Source: Agelaius tricolor (lineage: Eukaryota > Chordata > Aves > Passeriformes > Icteridae). From it: 64,000 nucleotides of DNA. The position numbers and the translations under genes are program-made. The stretch spans positions 3,100,001 through 3,164,000 of the forward strand of contig JALJCS010000038.1 in NCBI GenBank assembly GCA_023055355.1. Reading direction: 5' to 3'. The notes under the pieces are model-generated. The model was not told the DNA's origin. It ran no database searches and saw nothing but the letters and a program-made list of their open reading frames with translations. Positions within the stretch are counted from its first letter, which is position 1. Each line of letters opens with the position of its first letter. Shown here in pieces: positions 11,404 to 22,734 of this stretch.

Positions 11404-11411
11404 TGGTGCTA
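11404..11411 (+). promoter_or_regulatory. miR-29 8-mer seed match (site 1)
   Basis: TGGTGCTA is the exact 8-mer complement to the miR-29 seed (AGCACCA plus the first base). miR-29 is a well-established repressor of fibrillar collagen mRNAs, COL5A1 included. The flanks (CTCTG and TCTGATAAC) are AT-rich and outside the repeats. Confidence 0.65.
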
Positions 11412-11702
11412 TCTGATAACTTTAACACAACACTGGGGATACCCTGCCACTGGCCAATCTCCCACTTGGCTTTTTAGGCACTTTCAGGCAGATTTTGGCT
11501 GCTGATAAATGCATGGCACCTTCTTATCTCTTCTGTCCAAATCCTGCTCCTCTCCTTCCTTAGATGGGCCCGTGTAGGAAAAAGCATTTAAATGTCCTTA
11601 CCATTTTTTTTTTATTATTCTTATTTTTTGGTTTTCCCAAGGATATCCACGTCTTTTCCCGGTTGGAAGCAGAGCAGATTGTCCTCAGTGGCTGAACGTT
11701 TG

Positions 11703-11710
11703 TGGTGCTA
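11703..11710 (+). promoter_or_regulatory. miR-29 8-mer seed match (site 2)
   Basis: This is a second perfect TGGTGCTA, 299 nt after the first. Two 8-mers in one 3'UTR make real regulation more likely than a single match would. Confidence 0.6.
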
Positions 11711-11937
11711 ATTTATGTAGATGTTGGGTGTCCTGAAGCCGTGGGGGTGCTGCCCGCCCAGCAATCCGGGGAATTTGCAATTTTCCTGCTCTTCCCACTT
11801 TTTTTTTTTTAATTCCTTCCACGGCTCACAACGTGCTGACACCCTCTTCTTTTCCCATTTATTTTCCCTCCTTGCCCGTTTTCCTTCTTCAGGTCTCTCA
11901 GCTGGAAAAAGAACTGTTGCAAGGTGGGGTTTTTATA

Positions 11938-11979
11938 AATTATTATTATTATTATTTTTATTATTATTATTATTATTAT
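11938..11979 (+). repeat. (TTA)n microsatellite in the 3'UTR
   Basis: About fourteen AAT/TTA units with one interruption (TTTTTA). It lies within the COL5A1 3'UTR between the miR-29 sites and the inverted repeat. Confidence 0.9.
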
Positions 11980-12025
11980 CCTTCGGCCCGGAGCGTTCAG
12001 CTCAAGGGGGATTTTTCACCACCAA

Positions 12026-12077
12026 GGAAAAGACATCACATTTACTGTGAAAAAAGCCTATATATGATGTCTTTTCC
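12026..12077 (+). promoter_or_regulatory. 13-bp perfect inverted repeat in the 3'UTR
   Basis: GGAAAAGACATCA (12026-12038) is perfectly complementary to TGATGTCTTTTCC (12065-12077), with a 26-nt loop. A competing smaller hairpin, TCACA with TGTGA around a 5-nt loop (12036-12050), overlaps the left arm, so the RNA could switch between two folds. The pairing is directly visible; the function is unknown. Confidence 0.6.
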
Positions 12078-12662
12078 CCCCTCCTACCCAAACTGGGAGC
12101 AGCAGCATCCGAGGGAGGGAGGCAGAGCCGTGCTGGACGGAGCGGCCGTGCCCGAGGTGCTTTTTGGGGCCTGGAGGAGCCGTGTCCATCCCTCTCCCTT
12201 CTTCTCCTGTGCTCTCTCTCCCACTTTAGGGAATTGAAAAAAAAAAAAAACAAACCCAAAAGGTGCTACCCTAAAAACTGCAGACTCCGGGCAGCAGAGC
12301 AGTGAAGAGGAATTTAGGATAATAAATAAGGAATTCAGCTTCTCAGTCACCTTGGCAACAGCGGGAAGGGCAGGAAAGGTTGCACATCCCAGCAAAGCCA
12401 TATCCTGATATTTCTGATATTTTGATATTTGTCCACACCTGTGTGTCTGCCCAGGTCATGGGATTCTGTTCTCAATTTTCTCATCAAGGGAGCTTTTTTT
12501 TTTTTTTTTTTTTCCTTTTGATTTCTCTGCTTGAAGAAGAAGAAGAAAAAAGAAAAGAAAAAAGAATAAAAAATTTCCTCTGTTGAATTCCACAGTGTTG
12601 TAATTGTACTGAGCTCCCAACTGTTCCAATCCCCCCCAGACCACTTAGCTACGGTATATTGC

Positions 12663-12965
12663 AATAAAATTACTACTTGTATTTGCAGACCTTCTTTTTG
12701 TGTAATTTTATTTCCCTCCTCCCCTTAATATATATTGATTTGAACAAATGTTGATAAGAAAAATAAAACCTATGGAAAAAAAACCCCAACTTTTAGTACA
12801 TAAGGCCCTTTTTAAAATATAGTGTCAAATGCCGTATTGTACATTTCTTCAAAGTCCAATAAACATGTCATAAAATTTAAGTGTAATGCCCATAAGAGCT
12901 ATTTTTAAATATTTTAAACCTGTGTAATAAAGGAATAAATGTAATAGATTTTTTTTTTCAATAAA
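12663..12965 (+). promoter_or_regulatory. COL5A1: Distal COL5A1 poly(A) signal cluster
   Basis: AATAAA hexamers occur at 12663, 12762, 12858, 12926, 12934 and 12960. The last is followed after about 25 bp by a GT-containing stretch (CCCCCGTGATGTTG), consistent with cleavage near 12980-12990. Several sites may be used. Confidence 0.7.
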
Positions 12966-12985
12966 TCAAGTTTACTGTTTCCACC

Positions 12986-14652
12986 TAAACCCCCGTGATG
13001 TTGAATCTCTTCTTGGAGTTGATTGCAGTGGGATCTGCCCCGTGGAGCCTGGAAAGTTCATCAGAGCTGCAGTGGAAGTGCTTAAAGGTAAACAAATACT
13101 GTAAAATACAACCCAAACCCACCATGGGGAGGGATTCCAGGCCTGGAATCTTTTCTTTGTTGTTTGGGTTTTTTTTTTTCCTTCTCAGTGAGACGTTCCA
13201 GTGCAAAAATGCAACCTGGTTTTGCTTGGATGTGGAGGAGAAGATTGTGTGGCCACCAGCTCTTCACCTTCACAGCAGCAGAAGCTTCACCAGAGGCGTT
13301 TTTCTCTTGTTGATCTTCTCATACCAAGACAAATTCAGGGAAAAAAAAAACATTCCAGCTTCTTGGTGAGCTCCTCAACCCCCAATTTCCCATTCTTGGC
13401 CCCAGGGCTCTGCTGTGGGGAGGGAAACACCACGGGGGACACTTTGCTCATCCTCTCCTCCTCCTCCTCTCCTGCAGGTTTCACTCCAGGATCCTCTGGA
13501 ATTCGCTGTGGGAGACTCCACCAGTGGCTGTCACTGGATCTGAGTCACTCTGGCCCTCAGGGGCTTCTTCAAACAAGCCCTGCTTGGTGCTGCAGCTCCA
13601 GGAGGTGCTGGACCTTCAGGAGGTGACACCTGGAGCTCTGCAGGTGGGTCAGGGGCCACCAGCCCAGCTCTGCAGTGATCAAGCCAAGCTCTGTGTCCCA
13701 AAAGCTTCTGCCCTTCATTCTTTGGCTGCAGAAGGTCTTTGATGGTCTTCATTCTTTGCTGAAAGAAAAGAGAAGGAGCCAAAGTCACAGATTGGGGTGG
13801 GTCGGAAGGGAAGTTGAAGATCAGCCAGTTCCATGGGCAGGGACACCTTCCACAGCCCAGGGTGCTCCAAATCCCATCCTGAAATGGTTTAATCTTTAGT
13901 TATTTAATGTGTCATTAACTTCTAGGAGTAGTTTTGGGAAATCTTGGGGTGTTTCGGCCAAATCTTCATCCAGATAGACCCCAGAAATGCAGAGGTACCA
14001 GAGCTGCAGGAAAAAATGAGGGCAAAATAACTTTATTTGCTTAAACCCAGCTGGTAACACTTCACTTGGACCTGGATCAGCTTCAAGGTGACCCCAGGCC
14101 CTTCTCAGCAGTTGTGATTTGCACTCAATCACTGCTGCTTGCAGCAAACACCTCGGTGCTGAGGGAAGCTTTGATCTGCTATTAGGGAAAACCAGAGATC
14201 TGAGGAGGGATCTGACTGTTTCTGGCACTGCCAGACACAGGAGCCCTGGCAGATCTTCCACCTCTTTTCACAGAACAAAGTCCATGGTTTAGTGCTGCAG
14301 CTCCAAAGCTGTAACTCCAGCAGCTGAAACACTGGGGGGAATTTTTAGAAGAGCCACAGAAACAGCAGCAGATTATTGAGACAGAGCGTGAGCACCCAAA
14401 CCTGCTCGGTTAAGGGGTGAGGACGGGGCTGCTCATCCCAAATTCCAGCAGCAGGGATCCTCCAGGGGCAGGACCAGGAGCACAAACCTCAGGAAGCAGC
14501 AAAGGGAGGATGCAAAGCACCAAGCTCAGCACCCAGCCCAGGGAATGGGAATTATCCAAGGGCAGCTGATCCCACTGGGGTTTCCACAGCTTTTAAAGCA
14601 GCCAAGGGGAGGCTGCAGGGCTTGGGGCTGCTGCTCTGCCTTGCCCTGCTTG
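12986..14652. other. Intergenic, no gene recognised
   Basis: Unique-looking sequence after the COL5A1 poly(A) region. It includes a short CTC-rich patch near 13455 and a T-run near 13173. No splice-compatible coding segment or repeat family is recognised on either strand. Confidence 0.6.
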
Positions 14653-15273
14653 TGGGGTGTGAAAAACGCCAATCACTGGTTTTTAAAATCTTAAAAGTTT
14701 AATAGTAGTAAAATGGTTATAAAAATAGTAATGCAATTAGAGTAATAATAATTTGGACAATTTGGATTAGGACAACGTGAGACAATAGAAACAAAGAGTT
14801 ATGGGCAGTCCGGGTACCTTTTCTGGGCAGCACAAGCCTGAAAAAGGACCCACGTTAACAGAGGATTAACCCTTAAAAACAACAGCCTGTTGCATATTCA
14901 TACACCTCATCCATGATGCATAAATTCCATTCAAACACAGGATTCTGTCTGGGCAGTGTCAACTTCTTCCTCTGAATCCTAACAGCATCTTTGAGGCATG
15001 AAGAAGCTCCTTTCTCCTGATAATGGAGCAATAAATTCTCTTTCTCTGAAAGATTCAGGTGTCCTGTGGCCGCCATCTCACTGCCAGTCCTTTCTTTAAA
15101 AAAAGTATCCTACATAGCACAGTTTCTATTTTAACATTTTTTATAACCTAAAACTGTATTTAACACAGTACTTAAGAGTATTAATACAGCATTACTTTCT
15201 AACACAACACATATAATATTCATTAGAGTATTTGCAAAAATCCAATCATAAAATACACATTTTTCACATGGGG
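14653..15273 (-). mobile_element. Solo LTR of an endogenous retrovirus with 5-bp target duplication
   Basis: The element spans 14658-15268 (611 bp). It begins TGTGAAAAA and ends TTTTTCACA, a perfect 9-bp terminal inverted repeat of the TG...CA type. It is flanked on both sides by the same 5-bp direct repeat TGGGG (14653-14657 and 15269-15273). A 5-bp duplication with TG/CA ends fits ERVL-like and some ERV1-like elements. Internally it is AT-rich with no gag, pol or env coding, so it is a solo LTR formed by LTR-LTR recombination. The minus orientation is preferred because a TTAAA-rich end lies at the low-coordinate side. I recall similar LTRs in passerine genomes, but the family is not verified. 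Confidence 0.88.
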
Positions 15274-15604
15274 TTTTATTCTAAGTGCCCTGGGCTGGGA
15301 TTTCTGCCCTGGGCTGGGATTTCTGCCCTGCTGTGTGAGCACAGCAGGTGAAGCCTGCAGAGTTTTCCCCTCAGTGTTGGTTCAGCAGTGGCCTGAGCTG
15401 GCCCAGGCAGGAGGATGTGTCCATGTGCTTCCCACACTGCTGCCAGGGGTAAAACAGGAGCTGCTGTGAGCTTTGCTGTCTGCCTGGGACATGGGAACTG
15501 TTCTTTGCTTTGGTTTTCAGCCCTGCTCTGGAGGAAGAGGCCCAGCCCCTCATGCTGCTCTGTGACCAGTCACTCCCTGCTTTTTACCTTGGATTCCCTT
15601 GCCT

Positions 15605-15665
15605 TGCTTCAGTTGGACTCCATCACCTTAAGGTCTTTTCCAGCCTGAAGAATTTTGTGATCTAA
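15605..15665 (+). mobile_element. CR1-like 3'-end fragment
   Basis: TCAGTTGGACTCCATCACCT, then TAAGGTCTTTTCCAGCCTGA and AGAATTTTGTGATC, follow the consensus tail of avian CR1 (a TTGGACT...ATGATC...AAGGTC...TTCCA pattern). It is short and diverged. Confidence 0.65.
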
Positions 15666-17689
15666 CAGGTGAAGCACTGGCTGTCCCCAAAGAAGCCCAT
15701 CCTCCCTGATTTGTAGGAGTGGGACAGAGAACAGAGCCCAGAGGCTCCCACCAAACACAGCTCCCCCAGCCCTGCTTCAAGCTGCACCAGCACAAACCAG
15801 CACATCCCAGTTCCTCCTGGGAGCTGGGAAAGGGAACCAGGATCACAACCCTGCCCTGTCCCCCTCCCTGTGCCCCTCGGGGTCACATTGGGACCGCAGC
15901 TTCTGCTCTCCACAAGCTGTCACAGCTCTGGTTGGGATGCTCCTGCTGCTGCCTCCTCTCCAAGGGATGTTCCTCCCCCATCTCCTTAAACCCTGCGTTT
16001 GCAACAGACTGGTAAAAATAAAGATGGCCAAAAACGGAGCGTTGGCACTGATTAAATTTAGAGACCAGATCCTGGGCATCCCCTCCCTGTCTAGGTGAGT
16101 TTTGGCAAACAAGAAGAGAAGCTGTGAATGGGTGTTTCATACAAAGGATTGAGCAGCCTGAGTGCCACCAGAGCTCTCCTGGAGAGACAGAAACAGCAGG
16201 ACCAAGTGGGAGGCTGGGATGAGGAGGGGAGAGGATTGTGCATGAATTAGCATGGAGAAAATATGCAAATTGTTGGGTAGAGTGAGGCTCTCATGGCATT
16301 CAAAGGAGCTGGAGCTATTCTTGTCCTTCAGCTGCTTTTTGTCCTGCATCTCCTCCCAGCCAGGCTGGATTTGACTTGGGTTTGTTTTTATTAATGTCTC
16401 AAGCAAAGAGCAGAATTGATCTGACCCACAGCTCTGGGAAAAAGAAAAAAAAAACCACAAAACCCCCTCTCATATCTTCCTGTGACAAAAAACAAGCGAG
16501 CTGGAGGTGCTTCTGGCAGTTCAGCACCACCTGTAAATTAATCTACAGAGTGCCCAGAAAAGCTGAAGCAGTGCAAGTCAAATGTGTCCCCTATCCTCAC
16601 ACCTTGCCCAGGATCTGTGCCTCTGCAAATTACCTGCCCTGGCTTTCCAGCCAGACAATTCCCATTTTTTCAAATATATTTTTTTAACAGGACTTCTCAG
16701 TGCTCTGTGTGTCACTTGGCACCACGAGCCTTGTGTCCCTTTGCCATGAGCAGGTGGGAAGCAAAGATTTATCATAATTATCCAATAATTATATTATCCC
16801 TGCATAATCTGGATTTTCCTTCATTTTTATTTTCTTCTCTTGTGCTTTTCCTTTGAGGCCAAGCTGGGCTGATGTTCCCAACATCTGTCAGGGGCTGTTT
16901 AGGCAGGGCTGCTCCCCTGCCATTGTGCAGTGACCCCAAACCAGCCCTGGAAATAATTCATCCTTCTTAATCCATCCTTCCCTCAGCACTTCCAGCTCTG
17001 GGGAATCCAATCCCTTTTCCCATTAGGGGATCTTCTGTGGAAATGCTGGATTTGGGGCTCTTGCACTGAAAACCAATTTTGCTTTTCATCTGAGAGCAGG
17101 AGGAGTTTAGTGAGCTGTACTTTTATAAATGGCACCTATTGCCACCTCATTTATTCCTCGTAACTTCTCCACCTGCAGATTTTCCCCATCCTGGGGCGTC
17201 GTGGCAGCAAAGTGATTTTCTCCAGGGTCACAACAGCAGCAACAAAACCCAATCCGCGCTCCTATTAACAGCATTCCTCCAAGAGCCCCGAGCAAAAACA
17301 AACACCCCAAAGAAACCAAGCACACCAAACCCTGCAGGAAGCAGCTGTTCCCCTCCTGCAGAGGGGAGCCAGCGCCGCTTGTTCCTTCGGAGATGCGCAA
17401 CGAGGGGAGCTGCGAAGCGCTGAAATTACAGCTTGTAAGCGCTGGCTGTCACAGGCTGGCTGTCACCCCTGCAACTGCTGCTGCTCAGCCTGGCAGCCCT
17501 GGGACTCCGTGTTCTCATCCTGCCCAATTGTTAATATGTTAATTGGACAGTGAGATGTTGTTCTTTGTGGAAAATTTCCCGCGCCGCGCTCGGATTATTC
17601 CATTCCCCCCTGCCCTTCCGCCGCTTCTCCGCTCGCAGATTTTTTTGTTTTCTCAGCCTGGGCAGAGCAGAACCTGAGGGATCTTTTTG
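15666..17689. other. Intergenic, no gene recognised; CpG-rich patch at its end
   Basis: Mostly unique sequence. At about 17200-17640 the CpG density rises sharply (roughly 20 or more CpGs in 440 bp against very few nearby), including CCCGCGCCGCGCTCGG-like and TTCCGCCGCTTCTCCGC-like segments. No open frame or splice pattern marks this as an exon that I can identify. Confidence 0.55.
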
Positions 17690-17825
17690 CCCCGTGCCTG
17701 GAAGTGCCCAAGGCCAGGTTGGATGGGGTTTGGAGCAGGCTGGGATAGTCAAGGTGTCCCTGCCCTGTCCCTGGATGAGCTCTGAGGTCCCTCCAACCCA
17801 ACCCATCCCGGGATTCTCTGATTCC
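17690..17825 (+). mobile_element. CR1-like 3'-end fragment
   Basis: GGCCAGGTTGGATGGGGTTT and GGAGCAGGCTGGGATAGT, then AGGTCCCTCCAACCCAACCC and ATTCTCTGATTCC, match the familiar 3' portion of avian CR1, ending in the ATTCTRTGATTC-type octamer repeat. Confidence 0.8.
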
Positions 17826-19788
17826 CTGAGCATTCCAAGGTGCCAAGGCAGTCCCCAGTCAGGAGAGCATCAGGAATAACTCATCAGCATCCTGCTGGTG
17901 CTGATAATTTGGGAATATCCCACAGCCTGAAGGTGGATGGGCATTGCCGTGGTTGTGTCATTTCCTGGGGATCCAGAGTGAAAAATGCCCTGACTGTGCC
18001 TTTTTAACTTTAAAATGTCACCAGGAGGTGCCAAAGGTGGTCCAACACATCCCAGGTGTGGTGATGAGAAGATCTCTTCAGGACTGAGGCACAAATTCAC
18101 ACCCAAAGCTCTCCTGGGGGCTCCCAGATGGAAATTTGGGCTGGGAAGTGCCTCCCTTCAGCCCCCATCTCCCCCAGAGCTGAAGGCTGGACCCCACCTG
18201 CTCCTCACCACCACCAGCACGATGCTGGATTTCAGGAGGGAGCAGCAGCCACTAAAAAAAAAAACCAAATTGTCCCTTTTTAGGATGTTCCCTTCAAGCA
18301 GGTGGATCTGAGACCCTGTTGAAGCAGAAATCAAAAAACTGCCAGACTCAAAACATTAATTAAGATACACAACAGGGAGAGAGGGGGAGAAGAAGGAGGG
18401 GGGGCATCCATTCAGGAATGATCTGCTCCACGAGGCAGCTTCCACACACATCCATCATTTTTGGGAGGGGGAAAAAGCAAGAAATTAAATCCAGCCCCAG
18501 AGGAAGTTTGTCCACCACCATGGATTTAATTTCCCAACTTGCATCAGGCAAAGATTAACCTTGCTGAAGGGCACCAGTGGAGCAGGGAGGAATGTACAAA
18601 TTAATCCCTGCTATGAGTTTCTCCAGGAGGAAACACTGAGCAGGATTAAATATTTATTGTATATAAATACCTTCTTTCCCACCTCCCCCATTTCCTCTCC
18701 TGATCTGTATCTCAGGCTCCTTCCAGTTTGCCCAGCAAGAGTGCAAGGGTTTGTTTTTCCTCCTGGATGAGGAGGAAGGTTTGAGGAATAATTCATTTGC
18801 CACCTTGATTTTTCCCTTCCCTCCCCTCCCAAGATTGATACCGTGGCACTTAAAGGGGAGAAAATCAAGTTGTGCTGATCTATGGCCAGACACTATTTAT
18901 TCTCATCTGCAATTTTCTTCAGCATCCCCAGAATTAAAATCCCTTTGCAATCTCTGCAGCTGGCTGCAATGTGCCATTTCCCTGCCTGCCCTCCTCAGAT
19001 GTCTTTTCCCTCTGATCAGGGCACGCCGTTATCCATGATGTGATTCTGCTTTACATTCAGATGCTTCTGGGGTTTTTTGGACCATAAATAATGTTCCTGT
19101 GCAGCTCAGGCACAATCATTCTGAGGGTTTGTTGTTGGTTGTTTTTTTTTTTTCCTTTTCTTATTCCTTTTCCTTCTCTCTTTCCCTTTCTATCTTTCTT
19201 TCTCCAGCTCTTGCAAGGGGTGATAAATTCAGAATTTCTTCCCCCACAGCAACCACCAACGTGCAATATGGAGCCCATTCCTTCTCACCTGGGATTAAGG
19301 CTCAGGGGTGACCCTGCAAACAGCAAAAAAAACCCCTTTTTCCATGGATCCTGGGCTTCCTGGGAGGAACAAACCAGCCTGGAGCAGAGGAGGGCTCAGC
19401 ACTTTAATCCTGGAAAGCAGCAGAGGGGCACAGTGTCCCTGTGTTGTCCCCAGCTGGGGACAGCCTGGGCCATGCTGGGGGCATTGCTGGAGCAGATGGA
19501 GATGAAAGCTGGTTTTTTTTAGAGATTACCTGTTTTCCATGGGTATTCCTCCTTGATGGGATGATGGGATTTGGGCTGGCATGGGTGTGCCCTCTGCATC
19601 CTGCCCCAGCCTCCTGGAGCAGAGAAGATGTGACAGCAAGACTGCAAAACATTTATATTTAGAGGGGTTTTTTTGTCTGATTAGAAATAAAAAAAAAATT
19701 TGAAAAGCATCTGGACATAAAAAACATAAAAAACATCTGAAAACAGTGGGAGATGAACCATCCCACCAGGTCCTTGCACCTCTTGATT
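17826..19788. other. Intergenic, no gene recognised
   Basis: Unique sequence with short low-complexity patches: a purine-rich stretch near 18373-18410 and a T/C-rich stretch at 19138-19205. No coding exon or mobile element is recognised. Confidence 0.55.
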
Positions 19789-20040
19789 CCTCTCTCCATG
19801 ACCTGGAGAGTCTCTCCCTGCTCTCTCCATGACCTGAAGAATCTCTCCCTGCTCTCTCCACGACCTGGAGTCTCTCCCTGCTCTCTCCATGACCTGGAGC
19901 CTCTCCTTGCTCTCCCCATGACCTGGAGAGTCTCCCCCTGCTCTCTCCATAACCTGGAGAGCCTCTCCCTGCTCTCCCCATGACCTGGAGAGTCTCTCCC
20001 TGCTCTCTCCATGACCTGGAGTCTCTCCCTGCTCTCCAGG
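19789..20040 (+). repeat. 27-30-bp minisatellite
   Basis: Nine copies of a unit close to CTCTCTCCATGACCTGGAGA followed by GTCTCTCCCTG, differing by 3-bp indels. Open frames on both strands exist only because the unit lacks stops. Confidence 0.9.
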
Positions 20041-20149
20041 GCTGCTGGAGCAGGAGCAGGAGCATCTCCAGGTCACCAGTTCCACCTGCTGCCCTCGGCT
20101 TGCTGAGAATGAGCTCAGGGAGAGGAAATGCCCTTGAGAAGTGCCAGGA

Positions 20150-20310
20150 GTGGGTCAGCCTGGAAACCAGGAAAGGTTTAATCACTGGCAGGGCTGGGCA
20201 GTGCTGGAAAAGCTGCCCAGGGAAGGGGTGGAAGGGTTTAGAAGGCACAGGTGTGGCACTTGGGGACAGGGTTGAGCGGTGGCCTGGGCAGGGCTGGGTT
20301 AAAGGATGGG
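20150..20310 (+). mobile_element. CR1-like fragment
   Basis: CACTGGCAGGGCTGGGCAGT, AAGCTGCCCAGGGAAGGGGT and TGGCACTTGGGGACAGGGTT, then GCTGGGTTAAAGGATG, follow the CR1 3' region in order (gene-body tail, then the GGCACTT-GGGACA-GGTT signature). Confidence 0.7.
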
Positions 20311-22064
20311 TGTGATGGTTTTCCCAGGGTTTTTCTGGGATTCCATGGCCCAAACCCATCCTGGGGGCTGCACTGAGGGGACACTGCAGGTGCCAGGGGC
20401 AGGGCCTGGTTTGTGTCACTGCTTTGGAGCTCTGGGACGGATCCCAGGCAGTTCCAGCTGAGTGAGGGGGTTCAGGACCCCCCAGATCAGCCCCAGCATC
20501 GCTCCAGAGCTGCAGTGAGATCATGGAGGGAACTCAATTCCTCCTCCTCTCCCTGCTCCAGAGCTTTCCTCCTGCTGCCCAGGGGTGGGGAGAACTCCCA
20601 GGCTCCACCAGGATGGGTTTTCCAATCATTTTGGGGATCCCAACAGCTCTTTGTGGCTCACAGGGAACCCACCTCAACACGTCTGTGCCACAGAACCATT
20701 CCCCACTTGGAAGGGCTTTGCTGGGGCCCATCCAGCACCCTCCACATGCCTGAATTCCTGCTTATTTTTTAAAAGCCCGAGATTTTTGCGTTGTTTTGTC
20801 TCTCATTTTGCAGAGTTAATCGGATTGGCAAGCACAGAAAGGAGCTGCCAGGGGAAGCAGCTGCTGAGCAGCACAAAGCTGGGTGTGTAATCCAAGCTTT
20901 ACCCACAGCCTTATTAAGATCGAGATGTCTCATTACAGGGTGGATTTCCAGCTGGATTTCACAGCTTTTGTGATTTCTCCCTTTCACTTTCCCCCCCCCC
21001 CCCAACTCATATAATTGGCTGCTTTTCGCTGGGGGGGAAAGAGTTTGGTTGAACATGTGTTGCACTGAGCAACATCCTCGATTTAAATGGAAATTCTGTC
21101 AATAACAAACGTTCTGTCTCTTTCCTCGCCGGGGGAAGGGCTTGGAAATATCATTCAGAGGAAAAAAGGAACTCCACCAGAGCTCAGAGCCAGCACAAGA
21201 ACAACCCCAGTCCTCTGGCAGGACCAATTGCAGATAATAAAGTGCCCATTTGTTGCAGCTGAGATGGTGGAAATGGGCTGGAGGAAAGAGGAGTTCAGCA
21301 ATCCAGGCTGAAAAATCAAATTAAGGGAGAGGGGGAGCGGGAATCTCCTTATGGAGTGACTGGGATCATTTATTGCAGCAGCTTTGGGTGGAAATAGGGG
21401 CAGGGAAAGGGAGCCAGGAGCTCCAGGAGCTTAAACAACTCCTGGAAGGAATTTTGAGTGATCCAATCAAGGGCATGAGGAGTTTAGGGTGGATAAAAGG
21501 ACCAAAGGCATGCCTGGGTCTCAGCCTGTGGCCCTCTCCAAGTCCTGTTCTCTTTTCCCATCATTCATTTATTTTATTAATTTAATTTATTATTTCAAGC
21601 CTGGCTTGTTGGGGCAGAGATTTTTCTATGTCAGGTAATGCTGGGAATGCCCTGTAACGCATCCCTAACTAAACATAACCAACACTGAAATTTAGGCTAA
21701 AACACATTTGTCCCTCTTCTCCAGGGAGAAAACCTGTGAAAAAAATATTCAGTCTTTCCATCATCACTCAAAACTCCAGAAATCTTCAGAAATCACTCTT
21801 TTCTGGTTGAGAAACTTTTCCAAATGAGAAACTTTGCCAGGTGTCCATCTTGTTAAAAAGCCATTTCCTCCTGCAAGAGATGCTTTGAGGGAGATTTTTC
21901 AGCTGGCTGTAGAAATAAATCATTGAGTATTGCTGCCTTTGACTGGTGAGATTTACAGGGGCTGGGCAGGTGATTTATGGGGCATTGCAGGAAGATGCTT
22001 TCTGACTGCAACCCATGGAGCAAGTCCTGGGCTCCTTCCCAGCTGGAGTTGCAACCTCTGTGCA
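20311..22064. other. Intergenic, no gene recognised
   Basis: Unique sequence. A C-run of 14 bases lies at 20990-21003, and an AT-rich patch lies at 21555-21600. I see no gene or clear repeat family. Confidence 0.55.
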
Positions 22065-22600
22065 CAGGGTGAGGCTCAGACCCATGGGTTCCCTTTTAGG
22101 ATGCAGAGTTTCATTAGGATCAGGCTCAGGATGCTGGGGTTAGGCTCAGACCCATGGGTTCCCTTTTAGGATGCAGAGTTTCATTAGGATCAGGCACTTT
22201 TGGGGCTGTTGGGGTTAGGCTCAGATCCATGGATTCCCTTTTAGGATGCAGAGTTTCATTAGGATCAGGCTCAGGATGCTGGGGTGAGGCTCAGATCCAT
22301 GGGTTCCCTTTTAGGATGCAGAGTTTCATTAGGATCAGGCTCAGGATGCTGGGGTAAGGCTCAGATCCATGGATTCCCTTTTAGGATGCAGAGTTTCATT
22401 AGGATCAGGCTCTTTTGGGGATACTGGAGTGAGGCTCAGATCCATGGATTCCTTTCCAGGAATCCAGAGTTTCATTAGGATCAGGAATCCAGAGTTTCAT
22501 TAGGATCAGGCTCAGGATGCTGGGGTTAGGCTCAGACCCATGGGTTCCCTTTTAGGATGCAGAGTTTCATTAGGATCAGGCTCTTTTGGAGGTGTTGGGG
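22065..22600 (+). repeat. 70-75-bp minisatellite
   Basis: Seven copies of a unit starting AGGCTCAGATCCATGG and containing TTAGGATGCAGAGTTTCATT (starts near 22072, 22142, 22217, 22287, 22357, 22432, 22529). Units with a CTTTTGGGG insert are 75 bp and the others are 70 bp. Confidence 0.9.
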
Positions 22601-22734
22601 TGCAGGGAGAGGCAGCCAAGCACCCCCAGTCCCACATTTCCTGCTCTGATGGGGCTCTGGCTGCTCCCCTTTGTTTTCCAGAGGCAGAATTCCAGGGGCA
22701 GAGGTAAATCCCATCCCAGGTGTGCATTATTATC

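Larger units (their letters stand above)
10175..12985 (+). other. COL5A1: COL5A1 3' untranslated region
   Basis: About 2.8 kb from the stop to the last poly(A) signal cluster. Internal landmarks are A-rich tracts (10240-10290, 10560, 11335-11375), an ATTAAA at 10910, two miR-29 8-mer sites, a TTA microsatellite (11938-11979), a 13-bp inverted repeat (12026-12077) and a T-tract followed by a purine tract (12495-12570). The AT-rich final 320 bp hold six AATAAA hexamers. The 3' limit is inferred from the last AATAAA at 12960 and a GT-containing stretch just downstream. A long 3'UTR is usual for COL5A1. Confidence 0.8.

Noticed and set aside
14873..15076. Minus-strand 67-codon frame inside the LTR
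   Set aside because: LTRs of this type are non-coding. The frame is short, has no known domain and lies wholly within the element.
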